A stretch of DNA of 64,000 nucleotides from the NCBI GenBank assembly GCA_028710415.1, contig JAQTUE010000004.1, forward strand, positions 62,001 through 126,000, written 5' to 3'. The first letter of the stretch is position 1; each line of letters begins with the position of its first letter. The translations under genes and the position numbers were made by a program. This DNA comes from Paludibacter sp. (GTDB lineage: Bacteria; Bacteroidota; Bacteroidia; Bacteroidales; Paludibacteraceae). Below, piece after piece: positions 16,176-25,190 of this stretch. Below the pieces are notes generated by a model. The model searched no databases and was not told the DNA's origin. It worked only from the letters and a program-made list of their open reading frames with translations.

Positions 16176-17411
16176 ATGAAAAAGTTTCTTTCATTTATCG
16201 CATTGTTTTTTGTCATGTTTGTAATCATTGGAATACTCAGTAAGGTTATTATTATTGTTAGATACGGTCAGGGGCATGAAATTACGATTGGAAAAAATGA
16301 AGAATCCAATGTTCCGGAATATGATCCGGACAGTAAACAGATCATTCCTTCTATCATTTCTTACAGTACATTTCTTACAGATTATTCAGAAGTAACAGGT
16401 ACTGAAATAAGAATCTTATCAACATTAAAAAAAATATCAGCAGATAGATTTTTGAATCCCTTGAAATCCAATGCTCTGATTGCAATTGAAATACCGCTAT
16501 TACTTGAAAAACCGGTTCAATTACCAACTGATTTTTATCTCCGACAAGAAACCCTGTATCTGGACTTTTTACAGAAAGGAAAAACTGATGCTGCTTTAAA
16601 TCAACAATTAAACCTTGACATTCTGGCAGTTTATATTCATTCACAAAATATTAATTTAGAAAAAACTGATCGTTATGATGATTTTATCCTAAACAAACAT
16701 AAAAACTTCAATGTCCCTGGAATTGACCAAACAGGAAGTTATAACCTATCCTTACAACAACAAACCGGGGTGCTCAACATAGCCATGATCCATCAACTTG
16801 GCAATTCTAATATCTCGATTCAAACTCAAAATGGGATAGGTAATAATTCCAATTCTTTTCAATCAGGATCAATGAACGTATCGGTGCAGGATCAAAAATC
16901 TTTTTTTAGTACTGCCGATATAATTCAGTCCGGGATAATAAACATAGCCAGACAAGCTCAGGACCAGGAAATATCAGGTGGTTATAATGAAACCTCCGCC
17001 AATCAAACGGGGGTTAATAACAATTCATTACAAAAGCAAAACGGAGTTCTGAATCATAGTCTGATAGTGCAGTCCGGGATTGGAAATACTGGAGATCAAA
17101 GCCAAACAGGTAACATGAATGATGCCCTAATTGACCAACGATCTGAGAACAGTGTCGCCAGTCAAACCCAAAATTCAGGACTTATCGGCATTGAAAAACT
17201 CAATAAAGCTGAAATATATCAGGCCGGTGGATCACATAACTTTGCAGTTCAGACTCAGGATTCAAATGAAGGAAATCTTTTATTAAATAATGCAATCATC
17301 CGTCAAAATGGATACCTGAATTTCGCCAGCCAAACACAAACAATAGGAAATTCAACCAGTACAATTTCTCAATATGGTACAAATAACAATGCAATTGTAT
17401 GTGTCAGATAA
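16176..17411 (+). CDS. Membrane-anchored curlin-repeat protein
   Basis: A 411-residue protein. An N-terminal hydrophobic segment (about residues 5-27, SFIALFFVMFVIIGILSKVIIIV) has no clear cleavage site and may remain as an anchor. Residues about 30-175 form a non-repeat domain I do not recognise. From about 180 to the end there are about ten curlin units (IDQTGSYNLSLQQQTGVLNIAMIHQLGNSNISIQTQ, ANQTGVNNNSLQKQ, IVQSGIGNTGDQSQTGNMNDALIDQ). Many units pair as 'QTG.xN' with 'QxQ', unlike the CsgA-like paralogues. A surface anchor or nucleator joining fibre to cell is a reasonable inference. Confidence 0.75.
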   Translation: MKKFLSFIALFFVMFVIIGILSKVIIIVRYGQGHEITIGKNEESNVPEYDPDSKQIIPSIISYSTFLTDYSEVTGTEIRILSTLKKISADRFLNPLKSNALIAIEIPLLLEKPVQLPTDFYLRQETLYLDFLQKGKTDAALNQQLNLDILAVYIHSQNINLEKTDRYDDFILNKHKNFNVPGIDQTGSYNLSLQQQTGVLNIAMIHQLGNSNISIQTQNGIGNNSNSFQSGSMNVSVQDQKSFFSTADIIQSGIINIARQAQDQEISGGYNETSANQTGVNNNSLQKQNGVLNHSLIVQSGIGNTGDQSQTGNMNDALIDQRSENSVASQTQNSGLIGIEKLNKAEIYQAGGSHNFAVQTQDSNEGNLLLNNAIIRQNGYLNFASQTQTIGNSTSTISQYGTNNNAIVCVR

Positions 17412-17644
17412 TGTTATGATATTGCATGCTGATAAACGATGATAAATGCCGATCATGGGGATTAAAAATGAATATTCAATATACTTCGTATTTTGAATTG
17501 AATACCAAATTGAAACAAGTGCGAATGAAATAGTTAGAAGTAAAATATGCAATATCGTGCCAAAACAATACTTTTAAAATGGTAGCCTTTAAATTTGATT
17601 TAAGTTATCTATTCAGAATTAAACAACAATAAAAATTAATCCAA

Positions 17645-17755
17645 ATGAAAAAATTAATTGTCCTTTTGATTTTAGCTCTATTTGTGAGCTGTGCGAGCGT
17701 CAGAACTAGCGTTAATCGCCATGGTTTGTATCAAAATACAACCGTGAGACGATGA
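17645..17755 (+). CDS. Tiny lipoprotein (36 residues), or 5' part of an interrupted gene
   Basis: ATG at 17645 opens MKKLIVLLILALFVSC, a good lipoprotein signal (Cys16), followed by ASVRTSVNRHGLYQNTTVRR and TGA. The same frame stays open after that TGA for 27 more codons (to TGA at 17837-17839) with protein-like content (YSYYGTNIKEKVCVTNVDSN). So it is either a genuine micro-lipoprotein or a gene broken by one nonsense change. It lies between two curlin genes. Confidence 0.45.
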   Translation: MKKLIVLLILALFVSCASVRTSVNRHGLYQNTTVRR

Positions 17756-17890
17756 ACGATATATTCATACTATGGAACAAATATCAAAGAGAAAGTTTGT
17801 GTCACAAATGTTGATTCTAATACTGCAATCTTTTATTGATTAATTTGTTCAATTCATCTATTTTAATAGAGACCATATAAAAAAATAACT

Positions 17891-18754
17891 ATGAAAAAGT
17901 ACCTGTTTTACTTGTTTTCCGTATTGTTGGTAGCTATTCCGGTATATTCCCAGGAGATGATCAATAATACGACACCTGCATCACCTAAGTCGATTCAACA
18001 GATTCTGCTGCCCGGTATTGATGATGTCCTGATTTCCCAAAATTTAAACAGTGCTGTCAGCAATTATGTTTTTACGTTGCAAAAAGGTAATAGTAACTCT
18101 GCCAGCATCAATCAACAATATAGAACAAACTCAGATATAAGCAATCAAACGTATTCTGTCCAATCGGGTAATTCAAATGAACTAACCCTTGGGCAGATTG
18201 GAAGTGGGAACCTGCTGTTGGGTTATCAACTGGATTTAATGAGTTCCTCAATCGGAGATAAAAAAGATATTCAAGCCGGGATTCAGGATCCTTCTCTTTT
18301 AAAGGGGATGAAACCTGATTCAAAAGATGTCACACTTGAAACGGGTGAGCGTAACAAGATGATAATCAATCAGCAAGGAACTGATAATGGTGTTGTGGCT
18401 ATTCAGCAAGGTTCGGATAATATTATTTCTGCAGACCAAATTGGGAAAAACAATTATTTTTTAGCCTTGCAAATTGGGTCTAATAATTCAGTAAATAGGT
18501 ATACTCAGGAAAATGAATCTGATCATATCCTGTATGACCGGGTTATTCAGATTGGTGACAATTTAAGTCTAAAATCAGACGAATCATCTAAATCATCCCT
18601 GAAAGGAAATACCTTCCTGCAGACGGGGAACAATTTAGCACTCGAGATAAACTCTGATTTATTGAATTCAGCCGGAGGAATTGAAATAAATCAGAAAGGT
18701 AATAACATGAAGGTAGTCATTGACCAATCCTATTTTTCATTCCCATTGAAATAG
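17891..18754 (+). CDS. Curlin-repeat protein of the YFSFP-tail family, copy 1
   Basis: A 287-residue secreted protein (signal MKKYLFYLFSVLLVAIPVYSQ). It is one of three paralogues here (also 21531 and 23012) with the same layout: a conserved head QQILLPGIDDVL, curlin units (LQKGNSNSASINQQ, VQSGNSNELTLGQIGSGNLLLG), a variable middle, units such as INQQGTDNGVVAIQQGSDNIISADQIGKNNY, and a tail AGGIEINQ...MKVVIDQSYFSFPLK. The non-repeat head and fixed tail differ from the CsgA-like subunits, so it may be a specialised subunit, cap or nucleator. A perfect 20-bp terminator hairpin follows. Confidence 0.78.
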   Translation: MKKYLFYLFSVLLVAIPVYSQEMINNTTPASPKSIQQILLPGIDDVLISQNLNSAVSNYVFTLQKGNSNSASINQQYRTNSDISNQTYSVQSGNSNELTLGQIGSGNLLLGYQLDLMSSSIGDKKDIQAGIQDPSLLKGMKPDSKDVTLETGERNKMIINQQGTDNGVVAIQQGSDNIISADQIGKNNYFLALQIGSNNSVNRYTQENESDHILYDRVIQIGDNLSLKSDESSKSSLKGNTFLQTGNNLALEINSDLLNSAGGIEINQKGNNMKVVIDQSYFSFPLK

Positions 18755-19324
18755 TCCTGATTAAAAAACAGATTTTGATTTTACAACGCTTAAATTCAAT
18801 GAGCTAACGCATACTCTGAAAAAAGATGTATCAGTTAAACTGATACTTTGAAAATATATAAAAAGTTATAAAAGGCTGTCAACTAAAATATTGATTTTAG
18901 TTGACAGCCTTTTATATTTACAACGTGAAGAATGTTTCAGCCATGTTAAGGAAAAAATCAATAAAATCAATCCACCCAGATTCAGATTCGAGATTAATTG
19001 TTAATAATCAATACTGATTAAAAAATGAAAGATATCATATCTCTGATAAAAAAATCAGAACCTGATTGATTTGATATTTTATATTCTTAACTGATTCAAA
19101 AGAAACGAAAGTTCATTAAATATTTAGTTTAATATTATTGATCTACATTAAAAACATTTGGTATTGAAATAGATAGTATTTCTCGAGTTCTTAAATCTAA
19201 TTAACTATTAGGTTCTATTATACTATTTTATTTTGTAATCAATTCATGTCTCTCGTCCCTTTGTATGAAATTGATTAACCTTTTATCCTCTTTCTTTCCT
19301 CCAACAATTTATATATTGAAATGT
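18755..19324. other. Intergenic region between curli units
   Basis: AT-rich; holds the terminator of unit 1 at 18870-18913 and otherwise no gene or repeat that I can support. The conserved upstream blocks of unit 2 begin at 19325. Confidence 0.6.
18870..18913 (+). terminator. Terminator of curli unit 1
   Basis: A perfect 20-bp stem (AAAAGGCTGTCAACTAAAAT / its complement) with a 4-nt loop and a T-run. The terminator at 22567-22616 has almost the same stem, so the two units share their ends as well as their starts. Confidence 0.85.
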
Positions 19325-19466
19325 AAAAGGATTACCTCACCTTACCTATTTTACAGAGATTAACTGCTTTAAATGACGTGTGTAATTTACTCCTTATAAA
19401 AAAAAGATTTCCTCCATTTTACTTATTCGGACCTAAATTATTCGGAATAATTTTACCGCATAATTT
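19325..19466 (+). promoter_or_regulatory. Conserved upstream region of curli unit 2
   Basis: AAAAGGATTAC (19325), AATTTACTCCTTATAAA (19384, +59), TATTCGG (19424, +99) and TAATTTTACCGCAT (19448, +123). Order and spacing equal those upstream of 13107. A single TAATTTTACCACATTAAAAA copy also lies at 22816-22835, upstream of the third YFSFP-tail gene. Confidence 0.7.
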
Positions 19467-19539
19467 TTTTATTTTTAAAATAACTGAATACAGATAAAAA
19501 AATCGAGTTGTATATGCGAATAAATGCGAATAAATCAAT

Positions 19540-19566
19540 ACTTAAACTTGTATAAAATTAGGCATC
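19540..19566 (+). promoter_or_regulatory. Conserved leader next to the start codon, unit 2
   Basis: ACTTAAACTTGTATAAAAT then TAGGCATC before ATG. It matches 13080-13106 with only a few differences. Confidence 0.55.
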
Positions 19567-19935
19567 ATGAATAAAAATAAATTGTATACAGGTTTATTGA
19601 TCCTCATACTCAGTTTGTGCGCACTGACTGAAATTTCGACAATAGGGATGCAACAAAAGAAACGAACTGCCCGGTACTTAACGGCGGCAAGTTATCCGGC
19701 CAGGGCATCCCCCGGTGATTCAACAAATTATTCCATTCGGATGAAGGGTCGGTCTAATTCAGTTACCATTAATGGCAAGGTAGTAGTATCTCCCTGCGAT
19801 ACAACTGAAAAACAAAATAACATTCGGGTTCATGGCGAAGAGAATACTGTTACCATTGAACAGACTGATCAAAATTCGAAGGTGAATATTACCCAACAAG
19901 GGAAAAAGAATCAAATTCATATAACTCAAAAATAA
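19567..19935 (+). CDS. Small curlin-like protein, unit 2
   Basis: A 122-residue paralogue of the protein at 13107. It has the same order of a signal-like N-terminus, YPARASPG, YSIRMKGRSNSVTINGK, a DTTEKQNNIRVHGEENTVTIEQTDQ block, and a curlin-like end (VNITQQGKKNQIHITQK). Like its twin it lies about 43 bp before a CsgA-like gene and directly behind the conserved leader. A nucleator or chaperone role in fibre assembly is inferred from position only. Confidence 0.7.
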   Translation: MNKNKLYTGLLILILSLCALTEISTIGMQQKKRTARYLTAASYPARASPGDSTNYSIRMKGRSNSVTINGKVVVSPCDTTEKQNNIRVHGEENTVTIEQTDQNSKVNITQQGKKNQIHITQK

Positions 19936-19978
19936 TCGTTTTTAAAAATCAATTTTAAACAATTTAAAAAACAAAATT

Positions 19979-21286
19979 ATGAAAAAGTTAAGTTTTATTT
20001 TTGCAATGGTGTTGGCAGCTAGTTTTGCAATGGCACAAGTCCCTGATTTTACTACTCCTGGAGCTCAATTAATAACGAAAATTAACTATGATCCATTTAC
20101 AACCAATACAATAAATTCTGATCAAAAGGGTGATAATAATGATTCAAAAGTAACTCAAAATGGAGTGAATTCTGCAGTTGTTGCTCAAATAAGTATTGCT
20201 GGTGCTACTTTAGGACAAGCAAATATTGCCACTCTTAGCCAGGATGGTAAACAAAATTTTGCTAACATAGATCAGAATAGATCTGGTGGACAACAAGGAA
20301 GTTCAACAGTTTCAACAGGTATTCAAACAGGTAATAAGAACTATATGAATATAATTCAAGATGGACATTATCAAGGTGGAAATACTTCAACTGTTAAACA
20401 ATATGGTGTTTCTGATGAAAATGCGATCGGAAATCAAGCGGATGTTAATCATCAAATGGGATATGGAAATAATTGGATAATTAATCAAACAGGTGATGAT
20501 AATAGAGCACAACAAGTGTCAAATAATTCAGTTGTTTCAGGAACAACTAATAAAATATATCAATTTGGTATATCAAATAAAGCAACTCAAGAAACTGCAG
20601 GTGGAGATGCCATGTTTGCTACAATTGAACAAGGTACCGACCAATCTAGAGTAAGCGGTAATATTGCAAAACAAGTACAAGGAGGCTTAAAAAGTAATGC
20701 CAGTATATCACAATGGACTAGCAATAACCAAGCTTATCAGACTCAAGTAAATGGATCCTACTTTTATAATAACGTTTATGCTTCTCAACATGATGCTAAA
20801 ATCACTCAAGAAGGAGGAGAGGGAAATTATGCTTTCCAATTTCAAACGGAAAATGTTGATGATGTATGGGCTAATAGTAGAAATAAATCTGTTGTGAGTC
20901 AAGATGGTAATAGAAATAGAGCTGAAGTTGCACAAATGGATGGATTAAATGAAGGAAATATAACTCAATCTTCCGATGACAATCAAGCAAAATTAATTCA
21001 ATATGGATTAGGTAATTTTAGTGAAATTTTGCAAACCGGAAGTGTTTTCAATAAAGTTAACCTAACTCAAAAAGATGGTGCTACAGCTAATATCGTTCAA
21101 AATGGTGAACATAATACTTTAATGGGACTTGTTAACGACGAGATGGCTACTTCTTATGATAAAAGCGATTTAGACCTTGACCAAGTTGGAAATTACAATG
21201 TGCTTCATTTACAACAAGATAATGCTGGAATAGCTGATGTTGACCAGTTAGGTTCTCACAACACATTAGTTGTAATTCAAAATTAA
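19979..21286 (+). CDS. Curlin-repeat major fibre subunit candidate, unit 2 (CsgA-like)
   Basis: A 435-residue protein with a signal peptide almost identical to that of 13539 (MKKLSFIFAMVLAASFAMAQ) and some 16 curlin units, for example SDQKGDNNDSKVTQNG, IDQNRSGGQQ, INQTGDDNRAQQ, VSQDGNRNRAEVAQ, ITQSSDDNQAKLIQYG and VDQLGSHNTLVVIQN. The closing unit matches that of 13539. It is the longest curlin here. Codon use is more AT-rich than in the unit 1 paralogue, so the two copies have diverged considerably. A strong hairpin follows at 21392-21420. Confidence 0.87.
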   Translation: MKKLSFIFAMVLAASFAMAQVPDFTTPGAQLITKINYDPFTTNTINSDQKGDNNDSKVTQNGVNSAVVAQISIAGATLGQANIATLSQDGKQNFANIDQNRSGGQQGSSTVSTGIQTGNKNYMNIIQDGHYQGGNTSTVKQYGVSDENAIGNQADVNHQMGYGNNWIINQTGDDNRAQQVSNNSVVSGTTNKIYQFGISNKATQETAGGDAMFATIEQGTDQSRVSGNIAKQVQGGLKSNASISQWTSNNQAYQTQVNGSYFYNNVYASQHDAKITQEGGEGNYAFQFQTENVDDVWANSRNKSVVSQDGNRNRAEVAQMDGLNEGNITQSSDDNQAKLIQYGLGNFSEILQTGSVFNKVNLTQKDGATANIVQNGEHNTLMGLVNDEMATSYDKSDLDLDQVGNYNVLHLQQDNAGIADVDQLGSHNTLVVIQN

Positions 21287-21391
21287 AAAAATGATATAAA
21301 TTTCAATTATTTATTAAATTCATTTACTTGAATTTAGACTTCAACTATCATTGAATATCAAATTGATGAAATTCAAAAAGAATTATTCAAA

Positions 21392-21420
21392 AATCCCCGG
21401 TTCTTAATGAACCGGGGTTA
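21392..21420 (+). terminator. Hairpin after the second CsgA-like gene
   Basis: CCCCGGTTC and GAACCGGGG pair perfectly around TTAAT. Same position as the hairpin at 14538 after the first CsgA-like gene, with an unrelated sequence, which supports a selected attenuation function. Confidence 0.65.
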
Positions 21421-21530
21421 ATTAATAAATCTCCAAATATTTAATAAATATATAATTTAATGCTTATGTATTGAATATTGATTAATATCCAATATTATTT
21501 AAATGATTTATAAGTTTATATTTTAAAATT

Positions 21531-22397
21531 ATGAAAAAAAATAATGTGTATTTATTGCTTGTTTTGTTTATACCTTTATCCGGATTTTCTCAGGATATAA
21601 TTAAGAATACAGAAAAAGTCGCCAATAAATCAATTCAACAGATTCATTTACCCGGCATTGATGACTTACTTGCTATTCAAAATTTGAGCCAAAATGTCAA
21701 CAATTATGTTCAAATACAACAAACGGGCAATGGTAATTCTGCTAGTATTACTCAACAAAATGGTACTGCTTTTGATATGAGCAACCAGTCCTTTACTGTT
21801 CAGTCAGGGAATTCAAACGAACTCACCCTGGGTCAGATTGGCAGTGGGAATCTTCTTCTCGGATTTCAACTGGACTACGTTAGTAAAGTACCAGTGCAAA
21901 AGAAAAACAAATTACCCGGATTTACAAATAGCTTATTATTTACAAATAGCAAACCAACCGATGAGAATGACTATTTAGTAGAAGGAGAACGTAATAAAAT
22001 GACTATTACTCAGGATGGCACTAACAATGGAGTGATGGTAGTCCAACAAGGATCGGATAATACAATTTCAGCAGATCAAAAAGGAAATAACAATTATTTG
22101 CTGGCTTGGCAAAAAGGATCAAATAATTCAATTACAGATTATAAGCAGGCCAATGATGATTCTAATCAAAATCTTTATGACCGGGTTATTCAAATTGGAG
22201 ATAACTTAAGTTTTAAATCTGTTGAAGTCTCCAAAACATCACTCACCGGGAATACATTTATGCAGACAGGAACCAATTTAGCCCTTGAATTAAACAGTGA
22301 TTTAATCAACTCGGCAGGGGGTATTGAGGTCAAACAGACCGGTAAAGATATGAAGATAGTTATTGATCAATCTTATTTTTCATTTCCATTGAAGTGA
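21531..22397 (+). CDS. Curlin-repeat protein of the YFSFP-tail family, copy 2
   Basis: A 288-residue paralogue of 17891: signal peptide to about residue 21 (LSGFSQ), head QQIHLPGIDDLLAIQ, curlin units (IQQTGNGNSASITQQ, VQSGNSNELTLGQIGSGNLLLG, ITQDGTNNGVMVVQQGSDNTISADQ) and tail AGGIEVKQTGKDMKIVIDQSYFSFPLK. It ends unit 2 and is followed by a terminator with the same stem as that after copy 1, so copies 1 and 2 belong to one duplication of a whole transcription unit. Confidence 0.78.
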   Translation: MKKNNVYLLLVLFIPLSGFSQDIIKNTEKVANKSIQQIHLPGIDDLLAIQNLSQNVNNYVQIQQTGNGNSASITQQNGTAFDMSNQSFTVQSGNSNELTLGQIGSGNLLLGFQLDYVSKVPVQKKNKLPGFTNSLLFTNSKPTDENDYLVEGERNKMTITQDGTNNGVMVVQQGSDNTISADQKGNNNYLLAWQKGSNNSITDYKQANDDSNQNLYDRVIQIGDNLSFKSVEVSKTSLTGNTFMQTGTNLALELNSDLINSAGGIEVKQTGKDMKIVIDQSYFSFPLK

Positions 22398-23011
22398 GAA
22401 AGTTCAAAAGTCTAAGGTCTAAGGTCTAAGGTCAAAGGACAAAGGACAATGAACAAAAAGTTAATATAGTAAGAAAGAAAATGACATAGATATATTAAAA
22501 TAAAACGTATGAATCCGTATGATTAAACAATACAACTGCCAGATTTAATCTAAAAATACAGAATTAAACCAAAAGACTGTCAACTAAAATTAGTTTTAGT
22601 TGACAGTCTTTTGGTTCTGTTCGTTGAACTATCAAATACTGCTTTTAAGTTAATAAAACATTCTTAACATCTTAGAATTCAAGTTCATTGCCTGAAACAA
22701 ATTAACAAAGCATCCTTTAGAACGAGTTAACTCTCCGCCTTTATACCTACTAAATATACTACTTTTAACAAGAATATATACTCAATTTTGCCTATTTGTA
22801 CAACAATTATATACGTAATTTTACCACATTAAAAACCAGAATGTCAGTAAGTAGGATGACATCTAACAAATAGCAAGTGTTGAATATTTTAATTTTAATA
22901 ACATATCTCCAATTTGTTTTGTTAAATAATCCTGGAATTTGTTTTGACTAATCAGTTAATAATTTTTATAAATCTTCGGTTTGGTAAAATCCCGGATAGT
23001 TAGGTAAAAAT
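22398..23011. other. Intergenic region before the third YFSFP-tail gene
   Basis: Begins with short-word repeats (GTCTAAG three times, then CAAAGGA, near 22408-22448), holds the terminator 22567-22616 and one TAATTTTACCACATTAAAAA block at 22816-22835. No gene seen. Confidence 0.6.
22567..22616 (+). terminator. Terminator of curli unit 2
   Basis: A 23-bp perfect stem (AACCAAAAGACTGTCAACT... and its complement) with a 4-nt loop. The core GACTGTCAACTAAAA is one base different from that of the unit 1 terminator. Confidence 0.85.
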
Positions 23012-23863
23012 ATGAAAAGGTCCATTCAATATTTATTGCTTCTTTTGTTGATACCCATTTCTGGTCATTCCCAGGAACTACTTAACAATACCGTTAACGC
23101 TTCGAATGACGCGATACAACAAATTCTCCTGCCTGGTATTGATGGGCTCCTGCATGCGCAGTCCATGAACCAGGATGTGCGCAATTTTGAGATTATCCAA
23201 CAAACAGGTAATCAGAACACCGCCACAATCAACCAACAAAATGGATCAAACCCAGACATGAGTAATCAATCGTATATTGTACAGTCAGGAAACTCAAATG
23301 AATTGGCCGTTGGACAGATTGGAAGTGGAAATGTTCTTTTAGGTTTCCAGTTGGGATATCTAGCCACTCTGTTCGAAAGTCGGAATAGTGGCATTTTGAT
23401 TAGACCTAATACTGCCGGTATATCGACAGAAATAAACAACTATCTGATGGTTGGAGAACATAATACTATGAACATTACACAAAACGGAAATGACAATGGA
23501 ATTATGGCTGTACAACAAGGTTCAGGCAATACAATTGAGGCAGAACAAATTGGTGATAATAATTATCTGATGGCTTTGCAAAGAGGATCCAATAATTCTT
23601 TGACAGGTTATAAACAGGAAAATGAATCGGGCCGGATCCTGTTTGACCGGGTGATTCAGATTGGGGACAACTTAAATTTGAAATCCAGTGAAGTATCGAA
23701 ATCATCAATAAACGGAAATACCTTCATGCAAAACGGAACTAACTTAGCCCTTGAAATAAAAAGCGATATCTTAAATTCGGCGGGAGGAATAGAGATTAAT
23801 CAAACCGGAAAAGATATGAAGGTGGTTATCGATCAGTCCTATTTTTCGTTTCCTATGAAATGA
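23012..23863 (+). CDS. Curlin-repeat protein of the YFSFP-tail family, copy 3
   Basis: A 283-residue paralogue: signal peptide to about 21 (ISGHSQ), head QQILLPGIDGLLHAQ, units IQQTGNQNTATINQQ, VQSGNSNELAVGQIGSGNVLLG, ITQNGNDNGIMAVQQGSGNTIEAEQ and tail AGGIEINQTGKDMKVVIDQSYFSFPMK. It lacks an adjacent CsgA-like partner and stands just before the secretion genes. No terminator like those of copies 1 and 2 follows, so it may be co-transcribed with csgEFG. Confidence 0.78.
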   Translation: MKRSIQYLLLLLLIPISGHSQELLNNTVNASNDAIQQILLPGIDGLLHAQSMNQDVRNFEIIQQTGNQNTATINQQNGSNPDMSNQSYIVQSGNSNELAVGQIGSGNVLLGFQLGYLATLFESRNSGILIRPNTAGISTEINNYLMVGEHNTMNITQNGNDNGIMAVQQGSGNTIEAEQIGDNNYLMALQRGSNNSLTGYKQENESGRILFDRVIQIGDNLNLKSSEVSKSSINGNTFMQNGTNLALEIKSDILNSAGGIEINQTGKDMKVVIDQSYFSFPMK

Positions 23864-24035
23864 TAGTCAAAGGTCATAGGTCAAAAGTTTATAGTAAAAA
23901 GTGGATATTGTAATAAAGTCGTAAAAAGATAAATGAAATAGGTAAATATAAGTAAATAGAAAGAAGCATTACCTATCACTACATAAGACTTCATAATTTT
24001 CAATTTTATTTGTTCATCGTTTTTAAGTTTCTAAA

Positions 24036-25034
24036 ATGAGTTTATTTGCAAGTGTCTTTTTATCAGCCTTTTTGATGGTTCCTCAAACCACTCGTACAGA
24101 TTCAATAAAAATGAATCCCAACGCTGGCGCTATTTACGAAAAGCAAGTGAGTAATATTGTTGTTGAAGCCGCTTCTATGAAAGGGGTAAAGGTGAAATAT
24201 TTAACTGACCCGAATAATCAGAATGGAGTCAGGGTAAAATTAGATTTTAATATTCACTTTGTGCCCGGTGATAGTGCTTTGAATAATGAATCAAAGGAAA
24301 GACTTGCCAAATTTGCAGAAATATTAATCAAAAACCCCGCCACTGCAATTAATATTATTGGGCATACCGACAATACCAGCACGTTGGAATTAAACCAAAC
24401 TTTATCGGTAAGACGTGCACGAGCAGTAGCCGGTTTTTTAAGTTCGAAAAATGTACAGGAGATTCAATTAAAAGAAATTATTGGAAAGAATTACTCAGAA
24501 CCTATTGCCACCAATACGACAGATGCCGGAAGGGCTGCAAACAGGCGAGTTGACATTTACATTGTACTATCTGATCTGTCCAAAAACTCCACCGGGTCAT
24601 TAAGAATTCCAAAAGAATCATTAAACAGAAAGCATCTGCCTTCCAATGTGAAAAAATTAATGGACCAAGTTATTCAAAAGCCCAATAGCTCTTACGATGT
24701 TGAAATTGAAATTGATGGAATATTGGTAGATGATACGAAAACGAAAGCAGGAAAAGAATTCTATGATCAGTTTTATAATAACTGGGAAGCGCCTGAAGCT
24801 GCCAGGAATTATTCAATCACCATATCAGAAAAGCCATTTCGGTTAACCACAACTATGATTGTCATTTCAATTAATGATGATATTGTCTATCAGGATATCC
24901 TTCAGCCCAGGCAAGATCTGATTGAATCCCAAAAGGATGATGCCATTTCGACAACCCAGAATTATCTGGTAAACTACGAAGAAATAATAAAACAACTGAA
25001 TGGGGATGATATGGCGGGAACCGGCATATATTAA
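24036..25034 (+). CDS. OmpA-domain/CsgE fusion (curli secretion specificity factor)
   Basis: A 332-residue protein with a short, weak signal-like start. Residues about 70-178 are an OmpA-like peptidoglycan-binding domain (GHTDNTSTLELNQTLSVRRARAV, then AANRRVDI). Residues about 220-325 align with CsgE (VEIEIDGILVDDTKTKAGKEFYDQFYNNWE, ITISEKPF, ISINDDIVYQDILQPRQD). E. coli CsgE is a stand-alone 129-residue periplasmic cap that selects curli subunits for CsgG. Here the cap is fused to a domain that should tether it to the cell wall. A stop lies just upstream, so the start cannot be much earlier. csgF and csgG follow. Confidence 0.88.
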   Translation: MSLFASVFLSAFLMVPQTTRTDSIKMNPNAGAIYEKQVSNIVVEAASMKGVKVKYLTDPNNQNGVRVKLDFNIHFVPGDSALNNESKERLAKFAEILIKNPATAINIIGHTDNTSTLELNQTLSVRRARAVAGFLSSKNVQEIQLKEIIGKNYSEPIATNTTDAGRAANRRVDIYIVLSDLSKNSTGSLRIPKESLNRKHLPSNVKKLMDQVIQKPNSSYDVEIEIDGILVDDTKTKAGKEFYDQFYNNWEAPEAARNYSITISEKPFRLTTTMIVISINDDIVYQDILQPRQDLIESQKDDAISTTQNYLVNYEEIIKQLNGDDMAGTGIY

Positions 25035-25190
25035 TATTTTAAATAAATCTGCATAATAAAAAATGAGATATTCTACTTATAAATTAAATTCCAAGAGAAT
25101 GTATACTTTTTAAATACAGTTGGAAAGAACACATTAATATAATAAAAAAGAAAATTATTTTTCAGATAATAACCTTTAAATCCAAACACA

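Noticed and set aside
17418..17556. Inverted 10-bp repeat GATATTGCAT / ATGCAATATC around 17.4-17.6 kb as a mobile element
   Set aside because: Arms are short, 120 bp apart, with no coding sequence or target duplication; chance in AT-rich DNA is likely.
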